Source: Vineibacter terrae | Lineage (GTDB): Bacteria > Pseudomonadota > Alphaproteobacteria > Reyranellales > Reyranellaceae | DNA: 64,000 nt | Reading direction: 5' to 3' | NCBI RefSeq assembly: GCF_008039615.1 | Contig: NZ_VDUZ01000018.1 | Location: forward strand, 1-64,000 | Shown here: positions 16,837 through 25,212 of the stretch, in pieces | How positions within the stretch are numbered: position 1 is the stretch's first letter | Layout of the letters: every line of letters starts with the position of its first letter | Translations under genes and position numbers: made by a program | The notes under the pieces: generated by a model | Databases searched by the model: none | Told to the model about the DNA's origin: nothing | Seen by the model: only the letters and a program-made list of their open reading frames with translations

Positions 16837-17844
16837 TCAATGGTGATAGCCGCTGCCCGGCGTCACCTTGCCGCGGAACACCCAGTAGGCGTAGCCGGTG
16901 TAGGCCAGGATGATCGGCAGCAGGACCGCGCCGCCGGCCAGCAGGAACTTCAGGCTGGATTCGGGTGCGGCCGCGTCCCAGATCGTGAGCGATGGCGGCA
17001 CGATGTGCGGATAGAGGCTGATGCCCAGGCCGATATAGCTCAGCAGGAACAGCGCCAGCGCCAGCAGGAACGGCAGACGCTCGGCCCGGCGGCGGATCGC
17101 CCGCCAGAAGGCAAGCGATACGGCCGCCACCAGCAGCGGCACCGGCGCGGCATAGAGCACGGCCGGCCACGCGAACCAGCGCTCGGCATAGACGGGATTG
17201 AGCAGCGGCGTGGCCAGGCTCACGGCGACGATGAAGGCCAGCATCGCCGCGCCCAGGGGCAGCGCCCAGCGGAAGCAGCGCGCCTGCAGGTCGTCCTGGG
17301 TCTTGCTGATCAGCCACGTGGCGCCCAGCAGCGCGTAGCCCGCGACCAGCGCCAGCCCGGTCAGGATGCTGAACGGCGTCAGCCAGTCCCACCAGCCGCC
17401 GGCATAGGCGCGGCCTTCGATATGGATGCCCTGCACCAGCGCGCCCAGGGCGATGCCCTGGCACAGCGCCGCCACCATCGAGCCGCCGGCGAAGGCGCCG
17501 TCCCAGAAGCGCCGCCCGCGCACGGTGCGGTGGCGGAACTCGAAGGCGACACCGCGGAAGACCAGCGCCAGCAGCATCAGCGTGATGGGCATGTAGAGCG
17601 CCGGCAGCACCACGGCATAGGCCAGCGGGAAGACGGCGAACAGGCCCCCGCCACCCAGCACCAGCCAGGTCTCGTTGCCGTCCCAGACCGGCGCGATGCT
17701 GTCGATCGCTGTATCGCGATCCTGCGGATTCTTGATCGCGGGAAACAGGATGCCGATCCCGAGGTCGAAGCCGTCGAGGATCACATAGGCCAGCACCGCG
17801 AAGGCGATGATGCCGGCCCACACGAACGCCAGGTCGATCGTCAT
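16837..17844 (-). CDS. cioB: Cytochrome bd-type (CIO) quinol oxidase subunit II
   Basis: A 335-residue membrane protein of the CydB family. It opens MTIDLAFVWAGIIAFAVLAY, has the hallmark ILDGFDLGIGILFP and the APVWDGNETWLVLGGGGLFA segment, then eight or so further hydrophobic helices. It partners subunit I to reduce oxygen to water with quinol. Its ATG overlaps the subunit I stop (ATGA), and DUF2474 follows two bases after its own stop. The short Q-loop of subunit I suggests the cyanide-insensitive (CioAB) class. Confidence 0.95.
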   Translation of the reverse strand: MTIDLAFVWAGIIAFAVLAYVILDGFDLGIGILFPAIKNPQDRDTAIDSIAPVWDGNETWLVLGGGGLFAVFPLAYAVVLPALYMPITLMLLALVFRGVAFEFRHRTVRGRRFWDGAFAGGSMVAALCQGIALGALVQGIHIEGRAYAGGWWDWLTPFSILTGLALVAGYALLGATWLISKTQDDLQARCFRWALPLGAAMLAFIVAVSLATPLLNPVYAERWFAWPAVLYAAPVPLLVAAVSLAFWRAIRRRAERLPFLLALALFLLSYIGLGISLYPHIVPPSLTIWDAAAPESSLKFLLAGGAVLLPIILAYTGYAYWVFRGKVTPGSGYHH

Positions 17845-19253
17845 GGCGCGGGCTCCTCGGTGGCGAGCCGGCCGACGGCGCCGCCGGCAAGCGCCGGCTT
17901 GGCGACATCCGGCGCCGGTGTCGGCGCTGGCTCGTCGACGGAAGGCGGCCGCCGCATCAGCCGCAGCAGGTAGAAGACACCGGCGCCGAACACCGCGAAG
18001 TAGACGACCGCGAATGTCGCCAGCGACGTCGCCACCGCCGGCGTGGCGATCGGCGACACCGATTCGGATGTGCGCATCAGGCCGTAGACCGTCCATGGCT
18101 GGCGGCCGACTTCCGTCGTCACCCAGCCGGCGATCACCGCAATGAAGCCGCTCGGCCCCATCGCGACCGCGAAGCGATGCAGCCAGGGCGTGGCGTAGAG
18201 CGTGCTGCGCCAGCGCCCGAACAGGCTCCACAGGCCCAGCATGACCATCAGCACGCCGATGCCGACCATGATGCGGAACGACCAGAACACGATCGTCGCG
18301 TTCGGCCGGTCCTGGCGCGGCCATTCCTTCAGTCCCTTGAGCTCGCCGTCCCACTCATGGGTCAGGATCAGGCTGCCCAGCTTGGGGATCTCGATGGCAT
18401 AGCGCGTGGTTTCGGCTTCCATGTCGGGCAGGCCGAACAGGATCAGCGGCGCGCCGCGGTGGGTCTCGAAGTGCCCTTCCATGGCGGCGATCTTGGCCGG
18501 CTGATGCTTCAGGGTGTTGAGCCCGTGGAAGTCGCCGACCACGATCTGCACCGGCGCCACCAGCGCCGCCATCCACATCGCCATCGAGAACATCGTGCGC
18601 GCCGCTGCGTTTTCGCGATCGCGCAGCAAGTGCCAGGCGCCGACAGCGCCGACCACCAGCGCCGTCGTGAGATAGGCGGCCAGCACCATGTGGGCAAGAC
18701 GATAGGGGAACGACGGGTTGAAGACGGCCGCCCACCAGTCGACCGGCACGAACTGGCCGTTGGGCGCGATCTCGTAGCCCGCCGGCGTCTGCATCCAGCT
18801 GTTGGCCGACAGGATCCAGAACGCCGAGATCAACGTGCCGACCGCGACCATCGTCGTGGCGAAGAAATGCAGGCCGCGGCCGACGCGATTCATGCCGAAC
18901 AGCATGACGCCGAGAAAGCCGGCCTCGAGGAAGAATGCGGTCAGCACCTCGTAGCCCATCAGCGGCCCGAGGATGGGCCCGGTACGATCGGCGTACGGGC
19001 CCCAGTTGGTGCCGATCTGGTAGCTCAGCACCACGCCCGACACGACGCCCATGCCGAAGACCAGGGCGAAAATCTTCAGCCAGTAGCGGAACACGCGCAG
19101 ATAGACGTCGCGGCCGGTCCACAGCCACAGCCCTTCGAGCACGGCGAGATAGCTCGCAAGCCCGATCGAGAAGGCGGGGAACACGATATGGAATGTGATG
19201 ACGAAGGCGAACTGGAAGCGCGCCAACATCAACGCATCGAAGAGGTCGGGCAT
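17841..19253 (-). CDS. cioA: Cytochrome bd-type (CIO) quinol oxidase subunit I
   Basis: A 470-residue CydA-family subunit carrying the haems. His22 in VITFHIVFPAFSIG corresponds to the haem b595 ligand, and LAHMVLAAYL carries a likely haem b558 ligand. GRQPWTVYGLMRT is the conserved quinol-oxidase segment. The protein is shorter than E. coli CydA (about 520) and lacks a long Q-loop insertion, which fits the CioA type. The ATG at 19253 has GGGAG eleven bases upstream and begins at the family N-terminus. It is the first gene of the cioA-cioB-DUF2474 operon. A 176-base gap to the next gene shows no clear promoter. Confidence 0.95.
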   Translation of the reverse strand: MPDLFDALMLARFQFAFVITFHIVFPAFSIGLASYLAVLEGLWLWTGRDVYLRVFRYWLKIFALVFGMGVVSGVVLSYQIGTNWGPYADRTGPILGPLMGYEVLTAFFLEAGFLGVMLFGMNRVGRGLHFFATTMVAVGTLISAFWILSANSWMQTPAGYEIAPNGQFVPVDWWAAVFNPSFPYRLAHMVLAAYLTTALVVGAVGAWHLLRDRENAAARTMFSMAMWMAALVAPVQIVVGDFHGLNTLKHQPAKIAAMEGHFETHRGAPLILFGLPDMEAETTRYAIEIPKLGSLILTHEWDGELKGLKEWPRQDRPNATIVFWSFRIMVGIGVLMVMLGLWSLFGRWRSTLYATPWLHRFAVAMGPSGFIAVIAGWVTTEVGRQPWTVYGLMRTSESVSPIATPAVATSLATFAVVYFAVFGAGVFYLLRLMRRPPSVDEPAPTPAPDVAKPALAGGAVGRLATEEPAP

Positions 19254-19429
19254 CCCGTCTCTCCCGATGTCCCGGCGAGCCCGGCACATCGTCAGCTTTC
19301 TAACCTTAACGCATCCGCTACATAGGCGACAGGCCCGCGAATCGGGGCGGGACCCGTTGTCGCGGCGTCAGTTTCTATTCTGCTGCGTGTTGTCGCAGGC
19401 GCTCACGCGCGTGCGAAGCCCGACCGGCT

Positions 19430-20191
19430 CTACACCGCCACGCGCTCGAGCAGGTCCACCAGCGGGCCGGGCGCCGTCACCATCGCGTCGTGTCCGGTCG
19501 CAAGCTCGAGGATCTGCCAGCCGAGATTGGCCTTGGCCATCTGCCGGAACAGCGCGTGCTCCATCATCGCCGGTCGATTGCAGGCGACATAGATGCACTT
19601 GAGGCCGTTGCCGACCGGGTTCTGCAGGATCAACGGCAGCTCGAAGGTGCCAGCGGGATGCGCCGTGAGGTTCTGCTGCACCCAGGCAAGGTCGGCAGGA
19701 TTGGCGATGCCGAACGCCGTGGCCGGTGGCGGCGGGATCGCCGCCGGCCGCCGCGGATCGCGTCCGGCCGGGAAGCCCAGGCTCTGGCCGTTCTCCAGGA
19801 TCACGGCGTCGAGGAACACGAGCCGGCGCAGCCGCTGCGGCATGCGGTCGGCGACGCCGGTGATGACGGCCCCGGCATAGGAGTGGCCGACCAGCACGGC
19901 GTTCCACAGGCCGCGCTCGGTGAGCAGGGCCACGATCTGCTCGATGTGCGTGTCGAGCGTGATCTGCGCGCTCAGCTCGCCGACGCGCTCGCCGACTCCG
20001 GCCAGGGCTGGCGCCTCGACGCGATGGCCGTGCGACTCCAGCAGCGTCACCACGCGCTGCCAGCACCAGGCGCCATGCCAGGCGCCGTGGACCAGCACGA
20101 AGCTCTGGGCCTCCTGGGCATGTGCGGCAGTGCTGGCGGTGGCGGCCAATGTCGCGCCGGCGGCAGTTCGCAGGAAGGAGCGGCGGTCCAT
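19430..20191 (-). CDS. Exported alpha/beta hydrolase (esterase-like)
   Basis: A 253-residue alpha/beta hydrolase with a Tat-type signal (MDRRSFLRTAAGATLAATAS, cleavage after AHAQ near 26). The fold begins SFVLVHGAWHGAWCWQRVV, with the nucleophile in VGHSYAG and a C-terminal histidine in LATGHDAM. The pattern is that of plant methylesterase/hydroxynitrile-lyase-like bacterial hydrolases. The substrate is unknown. It is isolated: convergent with nothing and divergent from the AhpD-like gene across a 177-base gap. Confidence 0.85.
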   Translation of the reverse strand: MDRRSFLRTAAGATLAATASTAAHAQEAQSFVLVHGAWHGAWCWQRVVTLLESHGHRVEAPALAGVGERVGELSAQITLDTHIEQIVALLTERGLWNAVLVGHSYAGAVITGVADRMPQRLRRLVFLDAVILENGQSLGFPAGRDPRRPAAIPPPPATAFGIANPADLAWVQQNLTAHPAGTFELPLILQNPVGNGLKCIYVACNRPAMMEHALFRQMAKANLGWQILELATGHDAMVTAPGPLVDLLERVAV

Positions 20192-20368
20192 GGGAGCTCC
20201 GACATGGGACGGGCACTGTCATGGCCGAGCGGCCGTGCCCGCAAGCACAGAATTGAGGTCCCCCGATATGGCAGCCTTGGGGCGGCGGCGTCACGGTTGC
20301 GCGAGGTTGAAGGTCAGGTAGCGCACCCTATGCTGACAGGCGGCTCACAGGCGGACGAGGAGGCGATG

Positions 20369-20773
20369 ATGACCGAAGCTGTGCTGATCGAGTACGACCA
20401 GGCTGACCCCGAGGCGAAGGCGGTGTTCGACGAGATCGCGGCGGTGCGCGGCATCGATCCGCGGCAGGTCAACAATTTCTGGAAGGCGATGGCGCGGCAC
20501 CCGGCGCAGATGCGGCGGATGTGGTCGAACATGCGGGCGGTCATGACGCCGGGCGCGCTCGATATGCGCACCAAGGAAATGATCTACCTGGCGGTCTCCG
20601 TGACCAATGCCTGTGACTATTGCGTGGCTTCGCATGGTGCGCAGGCGCGCAAATGGGGCATGACCGAAGAAATGTTCGGTGAGCTGATGGCCGTGGTCGG
20701 GCTTGCCAATGAGACCAACCGCCTGGCGGCCGGCTATCGCGTGCCGGTCGATGCGGCATTCAAGGTGCCCTGA
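20369..20773 (+). CDS. AhpD-like carboxymuconolactone decarboxylase family protein
   Basis: A 134-residue protein with the AhpD/CMD fold. The redox-type CxxC with following histidine is present as CDYCVASH near residue 77, preceded by MRTKEMIYLAVSVTNA. Such proteins are alkylhydroperoxidase-like or of unknown activity. GAGGAGG sits five bases before the ATG at 20369; an adjacent ATG at 20366 is an equal alternative. It precedes a secreted small protein on the same strand. Confidence 0.87.
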   Translation: MTEAVLIEYDQADPEAKAVFDEIAAVRGIDPRQVNNFWKAMARHPAQMRRMWSNMRAVMTPGALDMRTKEMIYLAVSVTNACDYCVASHGAQARKWGMTEEMFGELMAVVGLANETNRLAAGYRVPVDAAFKVP

Positions 20774-20872
20774 TCTTTTCGGTGGCAAGCCGGGGATGTG
20801 GTCTTGGATGGCGCCGTAAGCAGCCACAAGACGGTTCGACACCTGCCGTCGATGCCACCCGAGGAACCACCC

Positions 20873-21265
20873 ATGTCGTCCATCGTCTTCCGTGCCGCGC
20901 CGCTGGCCATGCTGGGCGCCCTAGCCGTTGCAGGATTTTCGTCGACGGCCTCGGCCCAGGGCTTGAACACCGGCGCCTACGGCGGCACCGGGGCCTACGG
21001 TACCCGCACGCCTTACGTCGATGCGCGCGAGCACTATCAGCAGGACCGCATCTTCGCCGGCGCGCGCAATGGCTCGTTGACGCCGCGCGAGTTCCGCCAC
21101 CTCGAAGGGGGCGAATACCGCATCCGCGCCGCCGAGGCGCGCGCCAGGTCGGACGGCGTCGTGACCCCGGCCGAGCGCGCACGGCTCAACGGCATGCTCG
21201 ATCGCGAGAGCCGCGCCATCTACCGCCAGCGCCATGACGCGCAGCGCGTGGGCTGGTGGCGCTGA
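20873..21265 (+). CDS. Small exported protein of unknown function
   Basis: A 130-residue protein with a clear Sec signal (PLAMLGALAVAGFSSTASAQ, cleaved near 29). The mature part has a Gly/Tyr/Thr-rich stretch and a helical region (LTPREFRHLEGGEYRIRAAE, then ARSDGVVTPAERARLNGMLD). The DGxVTxxER spacing recalls a degenerate EF-hand-like loop found in small periplasmic proteins, but I cannot name a family. GAGGA eight bases upstream supports the ATG at 20873. A strong hairpin follows at 21291. Confidence 0.75.
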   Translation: MSSIVFRAAPLAMLGALAVAGFSSTASAQGLNTGAYGGTGAYGTRTPYVDAREHYQQDRIFAGARNGSLTPREFRHLEGGEYRIRAAEARARSDGVVTPAERARLNGMLDRESRAIYRQRHDAQRVGWWR

Positions 21266-21290
21266 GCCCGAGGATCGAGATCCACGTATC

Positions 21291-21317
21291 GACCGGCCCG
21301 CAAGGGCCGGTCGTCGT
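21291..21317 (+). terminator. Intrinsic-type terminator after small exported protein
   Basis: GACCGGCCC-GCAA-GGGCCGGTC forms a perfect 9-bp stem with a stable GCAA tetraloop, followed by GTCGTTT. It lies 26 bases after the stop and just before the convergent DUF1499 gene. Confidence 0.75.
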
Positions 21318-21325
21318 TTGCCGGT

Positions 21326-22297
21326 TCAGGCCGGCTGCTGCAGGCGGGCAAGAAACAGGCGGATGCGCGCGGCATTGGCGCCCAGGTCGCTGATGCCGAC
21401 GCGCGAGCGTGAACGGATGTCGATCCGGGTGCCGCCCGTGACCTCGGTGAGGCGCACGATGATGTCGTCCTTGAAGCCGAACCATGCCGTGGTCGCGACA
21501 GCTTCGAGTCGTCCCTGGGCGGGTTCGCGGGCGACGATCTCCCAGCCGAAACCGCGGGCGACGCGCTCGACATGCGTGAAGGCATCCGCCGACGACGCCT
21601 TCAGCGTCAGCGGCCTGATGTCGGGATAGCCGGCGCGCTGCGCCGCCGCCACGGCCGGGCCGGGATAGTCGGAGCCGTTGCCGGTATTGCCGCGCGGCGA
21701 CGGCAGCGCCACGAACGCCGGCGGGTGGATCGTGTCGGTGCTGATGTCGTTGATGCGCGGCAGGTTGTCGGCCGCGATCCGCCAGGAGATCGGCACGTAA
21801 GCCGCGGCCACGCCCAGGGCGACGCCCACCAGGGCGGAGAGCAATCCCGGCCGCGTCGTGCCGGCCGGTTGCGTCACGGCCAACAGGATCCCCACCACCA
21901 CGGCGAGCACCGCGCCCAGGCCGGCAAGGTCGAGCAGCTTGGTGGAGTCGGTGCGCGCGCCCAGGCTGGGGACCGCGCGCGACGCCAGGAACATCAGCGT
22001 GACGCCGAAGACGCACAACACGACCAGGCGGAACAGCCAGACGATCGCGGTCGACAGCAGGGTGCTGCGGTACTCGCGCACCGGCAGCAGCAGCGCCAGC
22101 GCCAGGCCGCCGACGATGGCCGCCAGCGCCGCCGAGGTGCCGATGCCGAAAGCGGTCTGGATGCCGGAGACATCGATATAGCCGAAACGATAGGCCGGCC
22201 CGGTGAGCAGCACGGCCAGCACGCCCAGCAAGCCGAGGCCGAAGACCGCCCGGGCCAGGCGCACCTTCGCTAGGCTGGGCGGTCGGCGAGTCGGCAT
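21326..22297 (-). CDS. DUF1499 family membrane protein
   Basis: A 323-residue protein. The first 170 residues hold about five hydrophobic helices (for example VFGLGLLGVLAVLLTGPAY and LAGLGAVLAVVVGILLAV). The C-terminal half is the soluble DUF1499 domain: LPRINDISTDTIHPPAF near 180, then AGYPDIRPLTLKASSADAFT and RIDIRSRSRVGISDLGANA. Function unknown; the DUF1499 part is often found alone. It is transcribed away from the toxin-antitoxin pair. Confidence 0.85.
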   Translation of the reverse strand: MPTRRPPSLAKVRLARAVFGLGLLGVLAVLLTGPAYRFGYIDVSGIQTAFGIGTSAALAAIVGGLALALLLPVREYRSTLLSTAIVWLFRLVVLCVFGVTLMFLASRAVPSLGARTDSTKLLDLAGLGAVLAVVVGILLAVTQPAGTTRPGLLSALVGVALGVAAAYVPISWRIAADNLPRINDISTDTIHPPAFVALPSPRGNTGNGSDYPGPAVAAAQRAGYPDIRPLTLKASSADAFTHVERVARGFGWEIVAREPAQGRLEAVATTAWFGFKDDIIVRLTEVTGGTRIDIRSRSRVGISDLGANAARIRLFLARLQQPA

Positions 22298-22440
22298 GGC
22301 GCGACTCTAACACACGACATATCGCAGGCCAGCAGGGACGGCCTCGCGCCGCGAGGCTGAGGACGTCAAAACGTCCGCTCTTGTGGACGAAGTCGTGTCG
22401 ATCGTATGGGGACTGGTGGCGGCGACTGCCCTACGTTAAG

Positions 22441-22468
22441 ATGGTCCACTTCCAATGGTCCAAGTGGA
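22441..22468. promoter_or_regulatory. Operator-like repeats before the antitoxin gene
   Basis: TCCACTT (22445-22451) and AAGTGGA (22462-22468) form an inverted repeat with a ten-base spacer. ATGGTCCA also occurs twice as a direct repeat (22441, 22455). The element ends seven bases before the antitoxin ATG. Phd/YefM antitoxins typically autorepress by binding palindromes in this position. Confidence 0.5.
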
Positions 22469-22474
22469 ACGGCG

Positions 22475-22735
22475 ATGCGAAAGGCAGCAGAGAAGGTGAT
22501 CGCGGTCAGTGCGTTCAAGCCGCGCAGCCTCGCCGTCATCGACGACGTCGCGTCGCGTCGGACGAGTCGCGTGGTGCTGACACGCCGCGGCAAACCCGTT
22601 GCCGCGATCGTGCCCGTGGATCCCGAGCCGCTCGAAGACCTGTGGGGGGCGATGCGTGGGTCCGTGAAGGTCCCCTCCGGTGTCGATGTCACCGAGCCGA
22701 TCGGGGAAAACTGGGATGCCGATCGGGACATATAG
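22475..22735 (+). CDS. Phd/YefM-type antitoxin
   Basis: An 86-residue protein whose N-terminal half fits the Phd/YefM fold (VSAFKPRSLAVIDDVA, then SRVVLTRRGKPVAAIVPV, the usual sheet with RxGKPxAxIVP). The C-terminal part (PLEDLWGAMRGSVKVPSGVD) matches the toxin-binding tail of antitoxins paired with VapC-like PIN toxins. The gene ends ten bases before the toxin gene. The operator-like repeats at 22441-22468 suggest autoregulation. Confidence 0.9.
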   Translation: MRKAAEKVIAVSAFKPRSLAVIDDVASRRTSRVVLTRRGKPVAAIVPVDPEPLEDLWGAMRGSVKVPSGVDVTEPIGENWDADRDI

Positions 22736-22745
22736 GTAGGTTCGC

Positions 22746-23156
22746 ATGAGCGCGGTGCTGCTCGACACGTGTGCCGCGCTCTGGCTGATGAATCGCGAAC
22801 CGTTTGCAGCGTCGGCGTTGAGCGCCATCCGGTCAGCCCAAGCCTCGGCAGGTGTTCATGTGTCGCCCATCAGCGCGTGGGAAATCGGGATGCTGATCGC
22901 CAAAAGTCGCCTCAGCCTCGACAGAGACCCGGAGGACTGGTTCGACACGCTCACCTCGCTCAAAGGTGTGCACCTCACCGAACTGTCTCCAACGATATTG
23001 ATCGCTTCCACGCGCCTGCCGGGCAACGCGCCGCGGGATCCTGCGGACAGGATCATTGCCGCGACCGCACGGCACTACAATTGCCCGGTCGTGACCCGCG
23101 ACGGTGAATTGCTGCCCTACGCCCGGGCGGGGCACTTGCGCGCCATCAGGTGCTAG
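22746..23156 (+). CDS. PIN-domain toxin (VapC-like ribonuclease)
   Basis: A 136-residue PIN-domain protein. The acidic metal-binding residues are visible: Asp7 in VLLDTCAALW, Glu46 in SAWEIGML, Asp101 in DPADRIIAATA and Asp119 in VTRDGELL. It would cleave RNA, often tRNA, when freed from its antitoxin. It lies ten bases after the antitoxin and its end overlaps the convergent cupin gene by eleven bases. All catalytic positions are intact, so the module could be active. Confidence 0.92.
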   Translation: MSAVLLDTCAALWLMNREPFAASALSAIRSAQASAGVHVSPISAWEIGMLIAKSRLSLDRDPEDWFDTLTSLKGVHLTELSPTILIASTRLPGNAPRDPADRIIAATARHYNCPVVTRDGELLPYARAGHLRAIRC

Positions 23157-23589
23157 TCGGCGCAGCCTGGCTCGGCGCCCAGCCGCCTGGCGCCAGCGTG
23201 AAGCCGGCGAACTCGAAGGCCGGCGACACGGTGCAGCCGACCAGGGTCCAGGCGCCCAGCGTGCGGGCTGCCTGCCATGCCAGCTTCGGCACCACCGCCT
23301 GCGGGCGCTGGCCGGCCGCGAAGTCGGTGCCGAGGATCGCATGGCGCGCCTCGCGGCCGTCGCTGCTGATCGCCAGCTCCAGCGGCGCGCCGGCATACCA
23401 GTGCCAGATCTCGACGGCGTCGACCTTGTGCCAGTGCGAGCGTTCGCCGGCGCGCAGCAGGAAATAGATCGCGGTCGTCGCGCCGCGGCCGCCGGCCTGG
23501 GCCGGCGGCGCGCGATAGGTCTCGACGTAGTGGCCGCCCTCGGGATGCGGCTGCAGCCCGAGGCGGCGGATCAGGTCGTCGGCGTCCAT
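23146..23589 (-). CDS. DUF985 cupin-fold protein
   Basis: A 147-residue cupin of the DUF985 type: LGLQPHPEGGHYVETYRAP at 11-29, TTAIYFLLRAGERSHWHKVD, EIWHWYAGAPLEL and VGCTVSPAFEFAGFTLAP near the end. The conserved His/Glu set could bind a metal or sugar ligand; the reaction is unknown. Its 3' end overlaps the toxin gene on the other strand. It is followed by the glutathione transferase on the same strand but with the stop nearer the toxin, so they are probably separate. Confidence 0.9.
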   Translation of the reverse strand: MDADDLIRRLGLQPHPEGGHYVETYRAPPAQAGGRGATTAIYFLLRAGERSHWHKVDAVEIWHWYAGAPLELAISSDGREARHAILGTDFAAGQRPQAVVPKLAWQAARTLGAWTLVGCTVSPAFEFAGFTLAPGGWAPSQAAPTST

Positions 23590-23605
23590 GCGGCCGCGCG
23601 GCGGC

Positions 23606-24223
23606 TCAGGTCGGCGGCATCGTCGCCTTCATCGACGGGCGCTGCGCGAACTTATCGTACCATGCCGCGAGCTTCTTGTGGCCCTTGCGCCAGCCCTCGT
23701 CGGCGAAGCGGAAATCGAGATAGGCCAGCGCGCAGGCGAAGGTGATGTGCCCGATGGTGGGCGAGCCCCTGAGCGTGCCGGCCTCCTTCTCCATCTGGTC
23801 GAGCGCGCTGCGGATCTTCTTCATCTGCGCTTCCTGCCAGGCCGCATTGCGCATGGGCTCCTCGCGCAGAGTCAGCTCGTAGCGCACCAGCAGGGCGGCA
23901 TCGAGCAGCCCGTCGCCCAGCGCCTGCTGGCGCAGCGCGTTGAAGCGCGCCTTGCCCTTGGCGGGAAAGAACTTCTTCTTGCGATGCTTGCTGTCGAGGT
24001 ACTCGCAGATCACCGGCGAATCGTAGAGCGACAGGCCCTCGGCCCGCAGCGACGGCACCTTGACCAGCGGGTTGGTCTTGGCGAGGTCCCGGTTCGGCGC
24101 GACCGGCGTCGTGGCCACGGTCTCCTTGTCGATCTTCTTGTCGAGGCCGGCCTCGATCGCCAGCACCATCACCTTGCGGACATAAGGTGAGGTCGGCGAG
24201 TACATCAGTTTCATCTTGGCCAT
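23606..24223 (-). CDS. Glutathione S-transferase family protein
   Basis: A 205-residue GST. The thioredoxin-like N-terminal half has the active-site region LMYSPTSPYVRKV (Ser/Tyr pair) and the glutathione-binding segment PLVKVPSLRAEGLSLYDSPV near 52-71. The helical C-terminal half carries GSPTIGHITFACALAYLDFR, the usual N-capping region. The ATG at 24223 (MAKMKLMYSPTSPY) is the family start, with AAGGAAAGAG upstream. Its stop is 16 bases from the start of the DUF985 gene, so the two form a plausible pair. Substrate unknown. Confidence 0.9.
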   Translation of the reverse strand: MAKMKLMYSPTSPYVRKVMVLAIEAGLDKKIDKETVATTPVAPNRDLAKTNPLVKVPSLRAEGLSLYDSPVICEYLDSKHRKKKFFPAKGKARFNALRQQALGDGLLDAALLVRYELTLREEPMRNAAWQEAQMKKIRSALDQMEKEAGTLRGSPTIGHITFACALAYLDFRFADEGWRKGHKKLAAWYDKFAQRPSMKATMPPT

Positions 24224-24397
24224 ACGCTCTCTTTCCTTTGCGCTGTTCACCCTTTCGTCGCCGGCATAGTCATCCGGAGCGCAACGATGGATCGACGCGG
24301 CACCCGCCAAGCGCGGCGACGAGGGTGGCCGTGACGTTAGCACCGGCGTTCCGCCGAAGTCACGGCCGGCGCGGGATGAAATCAGCCGACGGTGCTA

Positions 24398-24403
24398 TAT
24401 ATT
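24398..24403 (+). promoter_or_regulatory. -10 element TATATT, leaderless promoter of methyltransferase gene
   Basis: TATATT lies six bases before the ATG at 24410, the same spacing as TATACT before the phaE-like gene at 3010. No Shine-Dalgarno sequence precedes the ATG. Transcription would begin at the start codon. The -35 region is poor. Confidence 0.45.
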
Positions 24404-24409
24404 AGAGTC

Positions 24410-25174
24410 ATGTTCACCGACGTCGTCGACCTGCGCGACTTCTACGCCGAGACCGTGGGGCAGGTGACCCAGCGGCTGCTGCGCGCGCAGCTGCGCGAGC
24501 TGTGGCCCGACGTGCGCGGCCTGCGGGTGGTCGGCCTGGGCTATGCCGTGCCGTTCCTGCGGCCGTTCATGGACGAGGCGGAGCGGGTGCTGGCGCTGAT
24601 GCCGGCGGCACAGGGCGTGCTGCCCTGGCCCAATGAGCGGGCCAACCTCGCGGCCCTGGTCGAGGAGATCGACCTGCCGCTGCCCGACCGGTCGGTGGAC
24701 CGGCTGCTGATCGTGCACGCGCTGGAATGCTCGGAGCAGATCCGGCCGCTGCTGCGCGAAGCCTGGCGCGTGCTGGCCGATGGCGGCCGCATGCTGGTCG
24801 TGGTGCCCAACCGCACCGGCCTGTGGGCGCAGTTCGATCGCTCGCCCTTCTATCTGGGCCATCCCTATTCGGCGCGGCAGCTGGCGGCGCTGCTGCGCGC
24901 CAACATGTTCACGCCGCTGCGGGCGGCGCGCGCGCTCTACCTGCCACCCACCCGCTCCCGCCTGCTGCTGAGCGCGGCGCCGACGGTGGAGCGGATGGGC
25001 CGGCGCCTGTTCAGCCGCTTCGCCGGCGTGGCGATCGTGGAGGCCGGCAAGCAGATCTATGCCGGCGTGGCACAGCCCACCGTGATGGCCCGGCCGCGAT
25101 TGCGGGTAGCGCATTCGCGCAATCCGTCGCCGGCGGCTGGGCGCGTCGTGCCGCCGCCGCGGACCCGCGACTGA
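24410..25174 (+). CDS. SAM-dependent methyltransferase (class I, DUF-type)
   Basis: A 254-residue methyltransferase-fold protein. The glycine-rich SAM loop appears as VVGLGYAVPFLRPF near 45, a post-II acidic region as SVDRLLIVHALECSE near 100, and EAWRVLADGGRMLVVVPNR as the usual strand 4/5 region. Homologues occur widely in alphaproteobacteria beside glyoxalase II or related genes; the substrate is not known. It appears leaderless (see the -10 element at 24398). The C-terminal 25 residues are Pro/Arg-rich. The deacylase gene follows after 38 bases. Confidence 0.8.
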   Translation: MFTDVVDLRDFYAETVGQVTQRLLRAQLRELWPDVRGLRVVGLGYAVPFLRPFMDEAERVLALMPAAQGVLPWPNERANLAALVEEIDLPLPDRSVDRLLIVHALECSEQIRPLLREAWRVLADGGRMLVVVPNRTGLWAQFDRSPFYLGHPYSARQLAALLRANMFTPLRAARALYLPPTRSRLLLSAAPTVERMGRRLFSRFAGVAIVEAGKQIYAGVAQPTVMARPRLRVAHSRNPSPAAGRVVPPPRTRD

Positions 25175-25212
25175 CCTTCATCCCGCCGCCCTGTGCGCCA
25201 TCGGAGCCGTCC

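Noticed and set aside
16816-17973. Plus-strand open frame antisense to cioB
   Set aside because: Hydrophilic Gln/Arg/His-rich shadow of a membrane-protein gene.
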